Shown here: one piece after another, positions 1 through 7,885 of the stretch | Position numbering within the stretch: position 1 is the first letter of the stretch | Layout: every line of letters starts with the position of its first letter | Assembly (NCBI GenBank): GCA_016201195.1 | Contig: JACQDI010000991.1 | Coordinates: 1 to 17,489 of the forward strand | Length of the DNA stretch: 17,489 bases | Origin: Acidobacteriota bacterium | GTDB lineage: Bacteria > Acidobacteriota > Terriglobia > Bryobacterales > JACQDG01 | Direction of reading: 5' to 3' | Position numbers and translations under genes: made by a program | Notes under the pieces: model-generated | Told to the model about the DNA's origin: nothing | Seen by the model: only the letters and a program-made list of their open reading frames with translations | Database searches by the model: none

Positions 1-1
1 C

Positions 2-55
2 TTCACGCGACTGCTGGAATTCTGGATCGCGCAAGGCACCGGCGGCGTTTCGTGA
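2..55 (+). CDS. C-terminal end of an unknown protein (partial)
   Basis: The reading frame from base 2 to the TGA at 53-55 gives 17 residues (FTRLLEFWIAQGTGGVS) that read like ordinary coding sequence. The gene starts outside the window. It lies 61 bases upstream of the next plus-strand gene and may share a transcript with it. Too little remains to name a family. Confidence 0.4.
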   Translation, partial: FTRLLEFWIAQGTGGVS

Positions 56-116
56 TCCTTCTCCGGGCGAGCACCCCCCGCCTGGCGTTGCCTGCGGGTT
101 TCGAGGACCAGGAGCC

Positions 117-637
117 ATGGCTATTCCCCAACTCCTCAGTGATCTGATCCGGCTGATGCTGCTGCTCGCGCCGTCGGCCGCTGTGCTGTGCCTGATTCTG
201 GCCGGCATCAGCCTGCGGCGCGAGGGCGGCCCAGCAGCCGTCGTAGGCGGCAACTTTGCGAAGTGGATGTTCTGGGCCATCGTCTTTATCACGCTGCCGG
301 GGCTGATCAGTTGGTTTCCTTCGTTCGGCGTTCCGGCGCCATTGCCAGGCGGCGGGGTCGGCACGGGGTGGATGGCGAACCTTCAGAACGATCTCGCGAG
401 CTTCGTGAACAACTTCGTGGTGAAACGGCTCGCCACGTCACTGGCTGCATTGAAGGATCTTTCGATGAGGCTCATGCTCGACAGCGACACCTGCATCTAT
501 GGAGCTGAAGGAGGCAGCGATTATGCGGGTGCGGCGGCGCAAGCCGGCATGGCTTGTGTCACTGCGCAGCAGGTGGACCGACTGTCGGGGCCCGCGCATC
601 TTCCTTTTTTCAGTACGAAATCTTCCAGAAACCGTAG
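117..637 (+). pseudogene. Small two-TM protein, possibly conjugation/type IV secretion related, with apparent -1 frameshift
   Basis: The ATG at 117 follows GGAG (111-114). The N-terminus has two hydrophobic segments (about residues 11-30 and 46-64). This size and two-helix layout recall TrbC/VirB2-type conjugation proteins, but I recognise no diagnostic motif, so the family is a guess. The original frame makes sense to about base 610 and then turns into an arginine/serine-rich tail that does not look like real protein and runs to 782. In the -1 frame, entered at T6 (605-610), the sequence reads FFQYEIFQKP and stops at TAG 635-637, which looks like a natural C-terminus of a protein of about 173 residues. 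The heptamer T TTT TTC sits in the correct phase for -1 slippage. A lost T (mutation or sequencing error) is the simplest explanation; programmed frameshifting is possible. Confidence 0.5.
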
Positions 638-798
638 GTCTCGAACTTCGTTTCGATGCAATAATGTAAGTGGTTGGCATACAGTTGCTTATGGACCCGG
701 CAGAGCGCGAAACGATGGCCCCCGGCGTGCAAGCCGCATCAGGTCCGCGTGTCGGTCTTGGGGTACCGGTGCGCGGGATTGAGGTTGGGGCCGGGAGC

Positions 799-3732
799 AT
801 GTTTCGCGACCTGCAATTCCGATTCTCTAGGACGCTGCTGACTGTCCTGACGGTTGCAGCGGTGTTGGCCGCGGTCCTCAACATCCAGCAACAGAAACGG
901 TTTGAGCTGCCCGATGACGGGGTCACCTGGGTGGACTCGCAGTTTGGGGTGGTGGCCAAGCGGGTCGCGCCGGAAAGCCCGGCCTGGAAGAGCGGCCTGC
1001 GCTCGGGGGACCAACTGCAAGCCATCAATGGCGTAGAAGTGAAGCGGGCGCTGCGGGTACCCCAGATCCTGTTTGGCATCGGAACCTGGCGCAAGGCCGA
1101 ATACACCATCCTGCGGCAGGGGATCCAGTTGCGCCCCACCCTGATCATCCAGCCGGCGGAGCGGAACCCGCTGCTCTACTACCTCTTCGTCCTGGGTGTG
1201 CTGCACCTCCTGATCGGTCTGTTCGTGTTCTACCGCCGCGAGGGCGCGCCCAAGTCCCAGCACTTCTACCTCTATTGCCTGGCTTCGTTTTTGCTCTACT
1301 CGTTCCACTACACCGGCAAGCTGAACAATTTCGATCGCGTCATCTACTGGGGCAACGTCTGGGCGCTGCTGTTTGCGCCGGCCCTGTTTCTGCATTTCTG
1401 CCTGACGTTCGGCGAGGCCGGCTTCGGGGCGCGACGCCGGAAGATGCTGGCCGCGGCGTGCTACGCGCCGGCTACTCTCCTGCTGGCGTTTTGGGTCGCT
1501 GCGGCTATGGGGGTGGTGCAGACCTCTTTGCCACTGGTCGAATTGCGGCAACTGCTGGACCGGATCTCGTTCGGGTCGCTGGCGCTCTGCCTGCTGCTGG
1601 GAACTCTGGCGCTCGAGTTGGCCTACCGCCGCGTGGCCGAGGCCGAAGACTCCCTGGTCCGCCAGCAGATGAAGTGGCTGAAGCGGGGCACCTTGTGGGG
1701 CGCCGGGCCGTTCCTCGCCTTCTACGCCGTGCCCTACCTGATGGGCGCGGTTCCCAAAGCGTGGATGGGGCTGGCGGTGCTGCCGCTGGGGCTGGTCCCG
1801 CTGACCTTCGCTTACGCCATCGTCCGCTACCGGCTGATGGACGTGGACGTCATCTTCCGCCGTGGCTTCGCTTACTCGCTCGCCACCATGACCGTGCTGG
1901 GCGGCTTCTACGCGCTGCTGTTCACCCTCGGCGACCTGATCCAGAAAAACTTCCGCGACCTCGGCCAGACCGGCTGGATCGTCGCCATGCTGGTGGCGGC
2001 GTTCCTGTTCCAGCCCCTGCGGAGTTGGATCCAGGAGCGGCTCGACAAGTTCTTCTACCGCGAGCGCTACGACTACCGGCGCACCCTGATCGAGTTTGCG
2101 CGGGAGCTCAACGCGGAAACCAACCTGGAAGCCATGCTCAGCTCGGTGACCGAGCGCATCTCCCAGACGCTGGGCATCGAGCGGGTGGCCGTCTTTCTGG
2201 CGCGCGATGGCCGCTCCGGGTGGGAGCTGGCCAAGGGTCTGGGCCTGCGCAGCCGCCAGGGACACCCCATCCGGCCGGGTGATTTTCTGGATCTCAGCTT
2301 TCTGGAAGGGGGCCGCCAGGAAACCAACTCCCAGGCCAAGCCCTACCTGTTCTTCGAGAGCACCCGCTGGAGGCTCGATGCCACCGCCCCAGTGCGCAGC
2401 ACCATCGCCGATCTCGATCTGACCTACTACCTGCCCTGCATGGCGAGGGGCTCGACCGTCGCCTTCCTGGGCCTGGGCCGCACCTTCAACCGCGACTTCC
2501 TCTCCGGCGAGGACCTGGAGCTGCTGCTGACGCTTTCGAGCTACCTGGGCATCGCGGTCGAGAACGCCCGGCTCTACCAGTCGCTCGAGCAGAAGGTCGA
2601 GCAATATGAGCGGCTCAAGGACTTCAGCGAGAACATCGTGGAATCCATCCACGTGGGCATCCTGGCGGTGGACCTGGAGGACCGCGTCGAAAGCTGGAAC
2701 ACGCAGCTCGAGCTGATGTATGGCATCTCGCGGGACCAGGCGGTGGGCCGTCCCCTGGGCGAGCTGTTCCCCGACGACCTCGTGAGGGAGTGCGTGCGGG
2801 TGCGCGAGGAGACCGGGATTCATAATATCTACAAATACCGGCTGCGGCCGGATACGCTGCCCGTCCCGCCATCGACTCCGGCCGACGACCGCATCCTGAA
2901 CATCGCCATCGCCCCGCTGGTGGCCAAGAACTTCGACCGCATCGGGCGGCTGATCATCTTTGACGACGTGACCGACCGCCAGGAGCTGGAGCAGCAACTG
3001 ATCCAGGCCGAGAAGCTGAGTTCGATCGGGTTGCTGGCCGCCGGGGTGGCCCACGAGGTCAACACGCCGCTGGCGGTGATCTCCACCTACGCGCAACTGC
3101 TCGCCAAGCAAGTGTCCGAGGACGAACAGAAAGCCCGGCTGCTCGATAAGATCGCCAGCCAGACTTTCCGCGCGAGCGAGATTGTCAACTCGCTGCTGAA
3201 CTTCTCGCGCACCTCGGCCACCGAGTTCTCGCCGGTGGACCTGAACCGCGTGATCCGCGAGACGTGGTCTCTGCTGGAGCACCAGTTCAAGAAGGCGGGG
3301 ATCCGGGTGGAGGCCCATCTGGACGAGCGCCTGCCGGAGATCGAGGGCAATAGCGGCAAGCTCCAGCAGGTGTTCCTGAACCTGTTCCTGAACGCGCGCG
3401 ACGCCATGCCCAAGGGCGGCATGCTGACCGTGCGCACGGCCGCGCCCAACGGGACGGTGCGCGTGGATGTGGCCGACACCGGCGAAGGCATCGCGCCCGA
3501 GAACCTGAATCGCATTTACGACCCCTTCTTCACCACCAAGAGCCGGCAGAAGGGAACGGGCCTCGGCCTGGCGGTGACCTACGGGATCATCCGGGAGCAC
3601 TCGGGCGCCATCGCGGTCGAGAGCAAGCCCGGGGTGGGGACGTATTTTCGGCTGGAGTTTCCCCCCGCGAAAAGCGGACGCTCACTGGCCGCGGAGAACG
3701 GCGAGCCGGTGAGGAAACAAGCGCATGGCTGA
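799..3732 (+). CDS. Membrane sensor histidine kinase with PDZ, multi-TM, GAF and PAS domains
   Basis: This is a 977-residue kinase that should autophosphorylate and pass phosphate to the regulator encoded next to it. In order: TM helix (about 11-29); PDZ-like domain (about 42-120, with the SPAWKSGLRSGDQLQAING loop); a block of about eight hydrophobic helices (125-404) resembling 7TM sensor modules; GAF (about 440-590); a short coiled coil; PAS (about 605-720); HisKA with H752 in AHEVNTPL; and HATPase with the N box around N861-N865, DTGEGI (893-898), DPFFTTK (908-914) and GTGLGL (919-924). The ATG at 799 was chosen because the N-terminal helix follows at once. In-frame ATG 691 and GTG 670 would add a low-complexity leader. 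The last 8 bases overlap the regulator, so the two are translationally coupled. The PDZ domain would lie outside the membrane and suggests envelope-peptide sensing; that role is inference. Confidence 0.93.
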   Translation: MFRDLQFRFSRTLLTVLTVAAVLAAVLNIQQQKRFELPDDGVTWVDSQFGVVAKRVAPESPAWKSGLRSGDQLQAINGVEVKRALRVPQILFGIGTWRKAEYTILRQGIQLRPTLIIQPAERNPLLYYLFVLGVLHLLIGLFVFYRREGAPKSQHFYLYCLASFLLYSFHYTGKLNNFDRVIYWGNVWALLFAPALFLHFCLTFGEAGFGARRRKMLAAACYAPATLLLAFWVAAAMGVVQTSLPLVELRQLLDRISFGSLALCLLLGTLALELAYRRVAEAEDSLVRQQMKWLKRGTLWGAGPFLAFYAVPYLMGAVPKAWMGLAVLPLGLVPLTFAYAIVRYRLMDVDVIFRRGFAYSLATMTVLGGFYALLFTLGDLIQKNFRDLGQTGWIVAMLVAAFLFQPLRSWIQERLDKFFYRERYDYRRTLIEFARELNAETNLEAMLSSVTERISQTLGIERVAVFLARDGRSGWELAKGLGLRSRQGHPIRPGDFLDLSFLEGGRQETNSQAKPYLFFESTRWRLDATAPVRSTIADLDLTYYLPCMARGSTVAFLGLGRTFNRDFLSGEDLELLLTLSSYLGIAVENARLYQSLEQKVEQYERLKDFSENIVESIHVGILAVDLEDRVESWNTQLELMYGISRDQAVGRPLGELFPDDLVRECVRVREETGIHNIYKYRLRPDTLPVPPSTPADDRILNIAIAPLVAKNFDRIGRLIIFDDVTDRQELEQQLIQAEKLSSIGLLAAGVAHEVNTPLAVISTYAQLLAKQVSEDEQKARLLDKIASQTFRASEIVNSLLNFSRTSATEFSPVDLNRVIRETWSLLEHQFKKAGIRVEAHLDERLPEIEGNSGKLQQVFLNLFLNARDAMPKGGMLTVRTAAPNGTVRVDVADTGEGIAPENLNRIYDPFFTTKSRQKGTGLGLAVTYGIIREHSGAIAVESKPGVGTYFRLEFPPAKSGRSLAAENGEPVRKQAHG

Positions 3733-5170
3733 GAGCAAAGGGAAGATCCTGGTCATCGACGACGAGGAGGACATCCGAGAGAGCCTGGAGACTCTGCTTG
3801 GCCTGGAAGGCTACGAAGTGGAGGCCGCCGAGGATGGCGGGAGCGGCCTGACCGCCCTCGAAGCCAAAGCGTATGACTTGGTCCTGCTCGACCTGATGCT
3901 GCCCGACCGCTCGGGCCTCGAGGTGCTCGAGGATCTCCGCCGGCGGGACCTGGAAACGCCGGTGGCGGTGATCACCGCGTATGGCTCGGTCGAGAACGCG
4001 GTCCGCGCCACCAAGCTCGGCGCCAACGACTTCTTCACCAAACCGTGGAACAACGAGAAGCTGCTGCTGGACATCGGGAAGATGATCTCCCAGCGCCGGC
4101 TCGAGCGGGAGAACAAGCACCTCAAGCGGGCCCTCAAGCAGCGCTACAACTTCTCCAACATCATCGGCAAAAGCGAAACGATGGCCAAGGTGCTGGAGCT
4201 AGTGGGCCAAGTGGCGCAAAGCCGGTCCACGGTGCTGCTGCACGGGGAAAGCGGCACGGGCAAGGAGCTGATGGCCAAGGCCATTCACGCCAATTCGCCC
4301 CGGGCTGAGAAGGCGTTTGTGGCCGTCAACAGCGGCTCGCTGCCTTCGGAGCTGCTGGAGTCAACGCTGTTCGGTCACCTCAAAGGATCCTTCACCAGCG
4401 CGATCCAGAGCAAGAAGGGCTACTTCGAGATCGCCGACCAGGGCACCATCTTCCTGGATGAGATCAGCACCATCAGCCTGGAGATGCAGGCGAAACTGCT
4501 GCGGGTGATCCAGGAGAAGGAGTTTGTGCCGGTGGGCGGCGTCGAGAACATCAAGGTGGATGTGCGCATCGTGGCCGCTACCAACATCGACCTGCGCAAG
4601 CAGGTGGAGGAGGGGCGCTTCCGCGAGGATCTGTATTACCGGCTGAACGTGATCCAGATCGACCTACCGCCGCTGCGTGACCGCCGGGAGGACATCCCGC
4701 CACTGGTCGAGCACTTTTTCACCAAGTATTGCCGGGAAAACGAAAAGTTCCTGGGCACCGAAGGCCGCTCCCGGCTGCGCTTCGCCCCCGAAGCCATGCG
4801 CCTGTTGATGGACTACCATTGGCCGGGCAACGTGCGGGAGCTGGAGAACGTGGTGGAGCGGGCGGTGGTGCTGGCGACCGACGTGACTGTGCCGGTCGAC
4901 CTGCTGCCGGACACGGTGCTGACTGCTAGCGGCGTTCACATTCGCCGCAAGCTGCCCACCTTCGAGCGCCCCCCGGAGGCCTCGCTCTTTGACATCATGG
5001 ACGAATTCGAGCGCCGTATCATCATCGAGCAGCTCGAGAAGTACAACTGGAGCCAGACCGACGCCGCGGAAAGCTTCCGCATCCCTCTCTCCACGCTGAA
5101 TCAGAAAATCAAGCGCCTCAACATCGAGGTCAAGCGCAAGCGGGATCTCGCCACGATCAGCAGGCAGTAG
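3725..5170 (+). CDS. NtrC-family sigma-54-dependent response regulator
   Basis: This is a 481-residue transcription activator and the likely partner of the overlapping kinase. The receiver domain (1-120) has the acid pair D12/D13, phosphoacceptor D56, T84 and K106. The AAA+ domain (about 145-395) has Walker A GESGTGKE (174-181), Walker B IFLDE (242-246) and the WPGNVREL block (366-373). The C-terminus is a Fis-type helix-turn-helix (about 428-470, ending LSTLNQKIKRLNI). The loop that contacts sigma-54 is normally GAFTGA but reads GSFTSA here (221-226), and the preceding segment is VNSGSLPSELLEST instead of the usual VNCAAL type. The rest of the ATPase looks intact, so this is probably a subfamily variant, not decay. 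The target promoters cannot be read from this window. Confidence 0.95.
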   Translation: MAESKGKILVIDDEEDIRESLETLLGLEGYEVEAAEDGGSGLTALEAKAYDLVLLDLMLPDRSGLEVLEDLRRRDLETPVAVITAYGSVENAVRATKLGANDFFTKPWNNEKLLLDIGKMISQRRLERENKHLKRALKQRYNFSNIIGKSETMAKVLELVGQVAQSRSTVLLHGESGTGKELMAKAIHANSPRAEKAFVAVNSGSLPSELLESTLFGHLKGSFTSAIQSKKGYFEIADQGTIFLDEISTISLEMQAKLLRVIQEKEFVPVGGVENIKVDVRIVAATNIDLRKQVEEGRFREDLYYRLNVIQIDLPPLRDRREDIPPLVEHFFTKYCRENEKFLGTEGRSRLRFAPEAMRLLMDYHWPGNVRELENVVERAVVLATDVTVPVDLLPDTVLTASGVHIRRKLPTFERPPEASLFDIMDEFERRIIIEQLEKYNWSQTDAAESFRIPLSTLNQKIKRLNIEVKRKRDLATISRQ

Positions 5171-5211
5171 GCGGCAGGCAGCCCGCGTTGGCGCTTTTTG
5201 CTTCTTGCCTT

Positions 5212-5231
5212 TGTGCCACGCATATGGCACA
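5212..5231. promoter_or_regulatory. Perfect 7-bp inverted repeat, candidate operator of the Xre-RES pair
   Basis: TGTGCCA (5212-5218) and TGGCACA (5225-5231) are perfect inverted repeats separated by six bases (CGCATA). The repeat ends 8 bases before the antitoxin ATG at 5240. A weak promoter fits around it: TTGCTT (5198-5203), 17 bases, then CATATG (5221-5226), so the -10 would lie inside the palindrome. Xre-type antitoxins commonly repress their own operon by binding such sites. Use of this site is inferred. Confidence 0.55.
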
Positions 5232-5239
5232 CTGGAGCC

Positions 5240-5872
5240 ATGGAAGATCTGAAGGCGGTTCGCGCCTGGACGCAGCGGATCGCCGGCTACATTGACCGGT
5301 GGAGCCGCGAGCACGGTGTGGATGCGCGGCAAGCAGCTTGGCTCCGGCAGGGCGTGCTGGAGAACGCCTTTCCGGCGCTGCTGCTGGTCCGGCGGGGAGA
5401 GGAGCGGGCGGCGCTGAGGTGGGTCCGAAATATGCTGAACCTGTGGATTTCCAAAAGCGGCGCGGCTCCGGACCAGGAGCCGGAACTGCTCCACACGTTC
5501 CGCCTGGCCATCGCCGAGCTGGGGGCGGCGGAATCGAACGGCTCCCAGGCCCGCGTGGCCCTCCGGAAATTGATGGTTCACCTGGGCTTCAGCCAGGACG
5601 AACTGGGCAGGATGTTTGGGGTGGCGGGCGAAACAATCCGGCGCTGGGAGCGTGGGGTCAACCAGGTTCCAGCCAAACACCAGGCCGAGCTGGTCTCAGC
5701 CGATGCCGCCGTCGAGAGGCTTCTGCAACTATTCCGGCCCCAACAGCTCCCCCAAGTCATCCGGCGCAAAGCGGAGTTATTCGAAGGGGAGCGCGCCCTG
5801 GATTGGATACTGCGAGGCCGGATCGCCGACGTGGCGGATCGCTACGAAGCCGCTCTTACCTACCAGGGATGA
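5240..5872 (+). CDS. Xre-family antitoxin of a RES-Xre toxin-antitoxin system
   Basis: This 210-residue protein has a helix-turn-helix at about 117-140 (FSQDELGRMFGV...ETIRRWERG). Its C-terminal segment (about 178-206, with GERALDWILRGRIADVADRYEAAL cut short here to its core ALDWILRGRIADV) resembles the toxin-binding domain of Xre/MbcA/ParS antitoxins. The first hundred residues are helical and unrecognised, longer than I expect before the HTH in this family. ATG 5240 was chosen over upstream in-frame starts because it follows GGAG (5234-5237) and lies just after the palindromic operator candidate; the GGAG-ATG spacing of two bases is short. The stop overlaps the toxin start as ATGA. By family, the protein would neutralise the RES toxin and repress the operon. 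Confidence 0.8.
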   Translation: MEDLKAVRAWTQRIAGYIDRWSREHGVDARQAAWLRQGVLENAFPALLLVRRGEERAALRWVRNMLNLWISKSGAAPDQEPELLHTFRLAIAELGAAESNGSQARVALRKLMVHLGFSQDELGRMFGVAGETIRRWERGVNQVPAKHQAELVSADAAVERLLQLFRPQQLPQVIRRKAELFEGERALDWILRGRIADVADRYEAALTYQG

Positions 5873-6423
5873 GCGGCTTTCTCACCGTCCAGCACGCGCA
5901 TTCGCCGGTCTACCGGGTTGTTCGCAGAACTTGGAAAGATCCGCTGGATGCCTCCTTCAGCCGGAACAGGCCCGGCAACCGCTGGAATACAGCCGAGTTT
6001 CCCGCGCTCTATTGCTGCTGCCATCCGGGAGTGGCTAGAGCGGTAGTGCTGGATGTGTTTCGCCTGGCCGGAGTCGAGCTGGCGGACCTTCAGCCGGCCG
6101 CTATGCCGCAGCTTGTAGAGGTGTCCTGGGGCGGGGAGGTGGTGGATGTTGCTTCCACAGAAGGTGTGGCCGCCACCGGGTTTCCTCTCGACTATCCGAA
6201 GGCAGTCAGCAAGAGCCAGACTCGCCGTTCCGCGCACGAGTGGTACGCCAGAGGCGCCGAAGGAGTCGTTTGTCGCAGCGCCTCGATCGCCAGAACGGGG
6301 TTCGCGACTTGGACCGGGACCCACATCCGCTGGGGCGAGATAGCGATCTTCATTCAGAATGCGAAGCGTCGGCCACGCCTGGTTCGACGCCGCCGGGATC
6401 TCGAGTGGGTCTCCAAGCCTTAG
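5869..6423 (+). CDS. RES-domain toxin (putative NAD+-degrading)
   Basis: This 184-residue protein has the RES-domain pattern: YRVVRRTWKDPLDASFS, then GNRWN, FPALY and, near the end, VVCRSAS. Characterised RES toxins deplete NAD+ by phosphorolysis or hydrolysis in the cytoplasm; that activity is assigned here from family and context only. The glutamate usually found about ten residues after the LY motif is not obvious: the stretch reads CCCHPGVARAVVLDV. A RES subclade with an ATARAN-like stretch in this place may be the closest type. Translation starts in an ATGA overlap with the Xre antitoxin gene, the usual antitoxin-first order. Confidence 0.8.
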   Translation: MSGFLTVQHAHSPVYRVVRRTWKDPLDASFSRNRPGNRWNTAEFPALYCCCHPGVARAVVLDVFRLAGVELADLQPAAMPQLVEVSWGGEVVDVASTEGVAATGFPLDYPKAVSKSQTRRSAHEWYARGAEGVVCRSASIARTGFATWTGTHIRWGEIAIFIQNAKRRPRLVRRRRDLEWVSKP

Positions 6424-6425
6424 GA

Positions 6426-6446
6426 GGGCAAGCCAGAGGCTTGCCC
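6426..6446. terminator. GGGCAAGCC hairpin between convergent genes, dispersed repeat copy 1
   Basis: GGGCAAGCC (6426-6434) and GGCTTGCCC (6438-6446) form a perfect 9-bp stem with a three-base AGA loop. It fills the 22-base gap between the RES stop (6423) and the end of the minus-strand cytochrome gene, and its last base is part of that gene's TAG. The position suits a two-way terminator, but no T-run follows on either strand. A near-identical copy lies at 9092-9112, so it is also a dispersed repeat. Confidence 0.55.
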
Positions 6447-7024
6447 TACCCGTGACACTGCTTGCAGGCGATCTCCCGGGTCATCTTGAGGTGAAACTTC
6501 TCGGTCGAGCCGTGGGGGTCGTGGCACAACTGGCACTCGGCCAGGGTTTCCTCGTTGTGAGAATGCTTGGTGGCGAAGGTCTTCTGGTTGTGGCAGCCGA
6601 AGCAGTTTTCTGAGAGAACGGTTCCTTTGAAGCCCCACTCGCCGTCCTTGACGGCGTGGCAGGTGTCGCAGGTCGCGGCGGCCGGGGGATGGGGTCGGTA
6701 GGGTTGGAATCCGGCCGGGGGTTTGGGGCCGGCGAAGAACTGCACCTTCTGCTCGGCCCCGGCGGTCGCCAGCGTCAGCGTGTGGGGGCCCGACGCGGGT
6801 GCCAGTGTCGCCGTCAACACGGTGGCAAACGGTCGCTTGGCCTCGAGGGGTTTGCCGTCCAGCAGCAGTTGGGACTTCTCGTCGCCGCGGGCGATCACCG
6901 ACAGGGGGCCCGCAGGCAGCGCCGACTGATCTGCCGGGCGCAGAATCCGCGGACCCTCCGGAGCCTGCGCCAAGCAAAGACCAGCGGCCAAACCCAGGCC
7001 CCACCGGGTCAGTCGATGCGGCAT
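6446..7024 (-). CDS. Exported tetraheme c-type cytochrome
   Basis: This 192-residue protein has four CXXCH heme-binding motifs in its last 75 residues: CDTCH (119-123), CFGCH (141-145), CQLCH (164-168) and CKQCH (187-191). This arrangement resembles the doubled-CXXCH cytochromes. The N-terminus (MPHRLTRWGLGLAAGLCLAQ) looks like a Sec signal peptide, and a beta-rich segment (about 30-95) precedes the hemes. It should sit in the periplasm or on the cell surface and carry electrons. The start at 7024 was chosen because it directly begins the signal peptide; longer in-frame extensions overlap the upstream gene and look non-coding. It overlaps the propeller gene by 16 bases, indicating co-translation. 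Confidence 0.85.
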   Translation of the reverse strand: MPHRLTRWGLGLAAGLCLAQAPEGPRILRPADQSALPAGPLSVIARGDEKSQLLLDGKPLEAKRPFATVLTATLAPASGPHTLTLATAGAEQKVQFFAGPKPPAGFQPYRPHPPAAATCDTCHAVKDGEWGFKGTVLSENCFGCHNQKTFATKHSHNEETLAECQLCHDPHGSTEKFHLKMTREIACKQCHG

Positions 7025-7773
7025 ACGTAGCTGGCCGACGCGCTGCCGTTGCTCTGGCCGCCGGGGGCGATGCCCGCATCGCAGTAGTACAGATGCCCCT
7101 GGTACAGACACATCCCGTGCGGGTCGGGGTCGTCCTTGGCCAGCGTGATCTGCTCCAGGATTTTCCCGTCCTTGCCATCGAGCTTGTGGATCACCCGGTC
7201 GGTCGAGTGCATGCACCAGATGGCCCCTTTATCCCAGGCGAGACCGTGGGCGCGGCCGAGGTGCACCGGGATCTGGCGGATCAAATGAAAATCCTTCGGA
7301 TCCATCAGAGAGAGCTTCTGGATCTTGAGCGACGTGAGCCAGAGCCCCTCGGGGCTATATTCCAAGCCGTGCACGCCCCCGCCGCCCGGGATGGGATAAC
7401 GCGCTACGGTCTTGCCGGTCTTGGGATCGACCTTGACGACCTCGCCTGTGGTCGCGTCGGTCGGCTTGGCGGGCCGGCCAACCGCCTTGCCGTTGGCCGC
7501 CATCCATAGAAAGCCTCCGCCATAGGCGATCCCGCTGGTGTTGGACGATTCGGTGTTCACGCTGCGGATCAGCTTGCCCTTCCAGCCCACCAGGTGCGCC
7601 CGGTCGGTCACCTGCTCGCCGATCCAAAAGCCTTCGCTGGCGGTTTCCAGGCCATTGGGAGCGCCGTCCGGGGATTTGAAAAGTTTGACTACCTTCGCCG
7701 CGCGGGTCGGGACATCGGTAGCCCGAGCCAGGGGCGCCGCCAGTAAAGCTCCTAGAAAGTACCTGCGTTCCAT
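7009..7773 (-). CDS. Tat-exported beta-propeller (NHL/SMP-30-like) protein
   Basis: This 254-residue protein begins MERRYFLGALLAAPLARA, a twin-arginine type signal peptide. The body repeats short blade-like units with Gly/Trp/Asp turns (SPDGAPNGLE, EGFWIGEQV, GGFLWMAANGKAV, VHGLEYSPEGLWLTS, AHGLAWDKGAIWCMHSTDR, PHGMCLYQGHLYYCDAG). This is typical of six-bladed NHL/SMP-30 or quinoprotein-like propellers; the exact family is not settled. The start is well supported: GGGAGG lies seven bases upstream of the ATG at 7773. The gene sits between the flavoprotein and cytochrome genes, so a periplasmic role linked to them is plausible. No catalytic residues can be assigned. Confidence 0.75.
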   Translation of the reverse strand: MERRYFLGALLAAPLARATDVPTRAAKVVKLFKSPDGAPNGLETASEGFWIGEQVTDRAHLVGWKGKLIRSVNTESSNTSGIAYGGGFLWMAANGKAVGRPAKPTDATTGEVVKVDPKTGKTVARYPIPGGGGVHGLEYSPEGLWLTSLKIQKLSLMDPKDFHLIRQIPVHLGRAHGLAWDKGAIWCMHSTDRVIHKLDGKDGKILEQITLAKDDPDPHGMCLYQGHLYYCDAGIAPGGQSNGSASASYVCRID

Positions 7774-7787
7774 AACGACCCTCCCTT

Positions 7788-7885
7788 ATTTCGTGATTTG
7801 TTGATTTGGTGATTTGGTGATTGAAGAACGTGCGGCCGCGGTTTTTCAAATCACCAAATCACCAAATCACGAAATCACCAAATCA
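7788..7885. repeat. GTGATTTG-type palindromic repeat, copy A
   Basis: The left arm (7788-7829) carries tandem GTGATTTG-like 8-bp units. The centre holds CGGCCG (7833-7838). The right arm (about 7846-7885) carries the complementary AAATCACC units. The arms would fold into a long A/T-rich stem. Reading on the minus strand, the element begins at the TGA of the flavoprotein gene (7885-7883), so the repeat supplies the stop codon. It ends about 15 bases before the start of the propeller gene. Confidence 0.9.

Noticed and set aside
641..656. Small TCGAA/TTCGA inverted repeat upstream of the kinase
   Set aside because: Five-base arms are easily found by chance and no promoter could be fitted with confidence.
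675..689. Sigma-54-like promoter (TGGCAT...TTGCT) before the kinase gene
   Set aside because: The GG-to-GC gap is nine bases where ten are required, and this spacing is strict for sigma-54. It is recorded only because the downstream regulator is of the NtrC type.
739..3600. 953-residue open frame antisense to the histidine kinase
   Set aside because: It is a GC-rich shadow of a clearly real kinase gene; the protein is Gln/Arg/His-rich and shows no domain. Similar antisense frames at 4664-5680, 13981-15285 and 15557-16702 were rejected for the same reason.
5299..5868. Long upstream extension of the RES toxin frame
   Set aside because: The frame stays open through the antitoxin gene, but the translation is Gly/Arg/Pro-rich and out of phase with the real Xre gene. 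The ATGA overlap at 5869 is the natural start.
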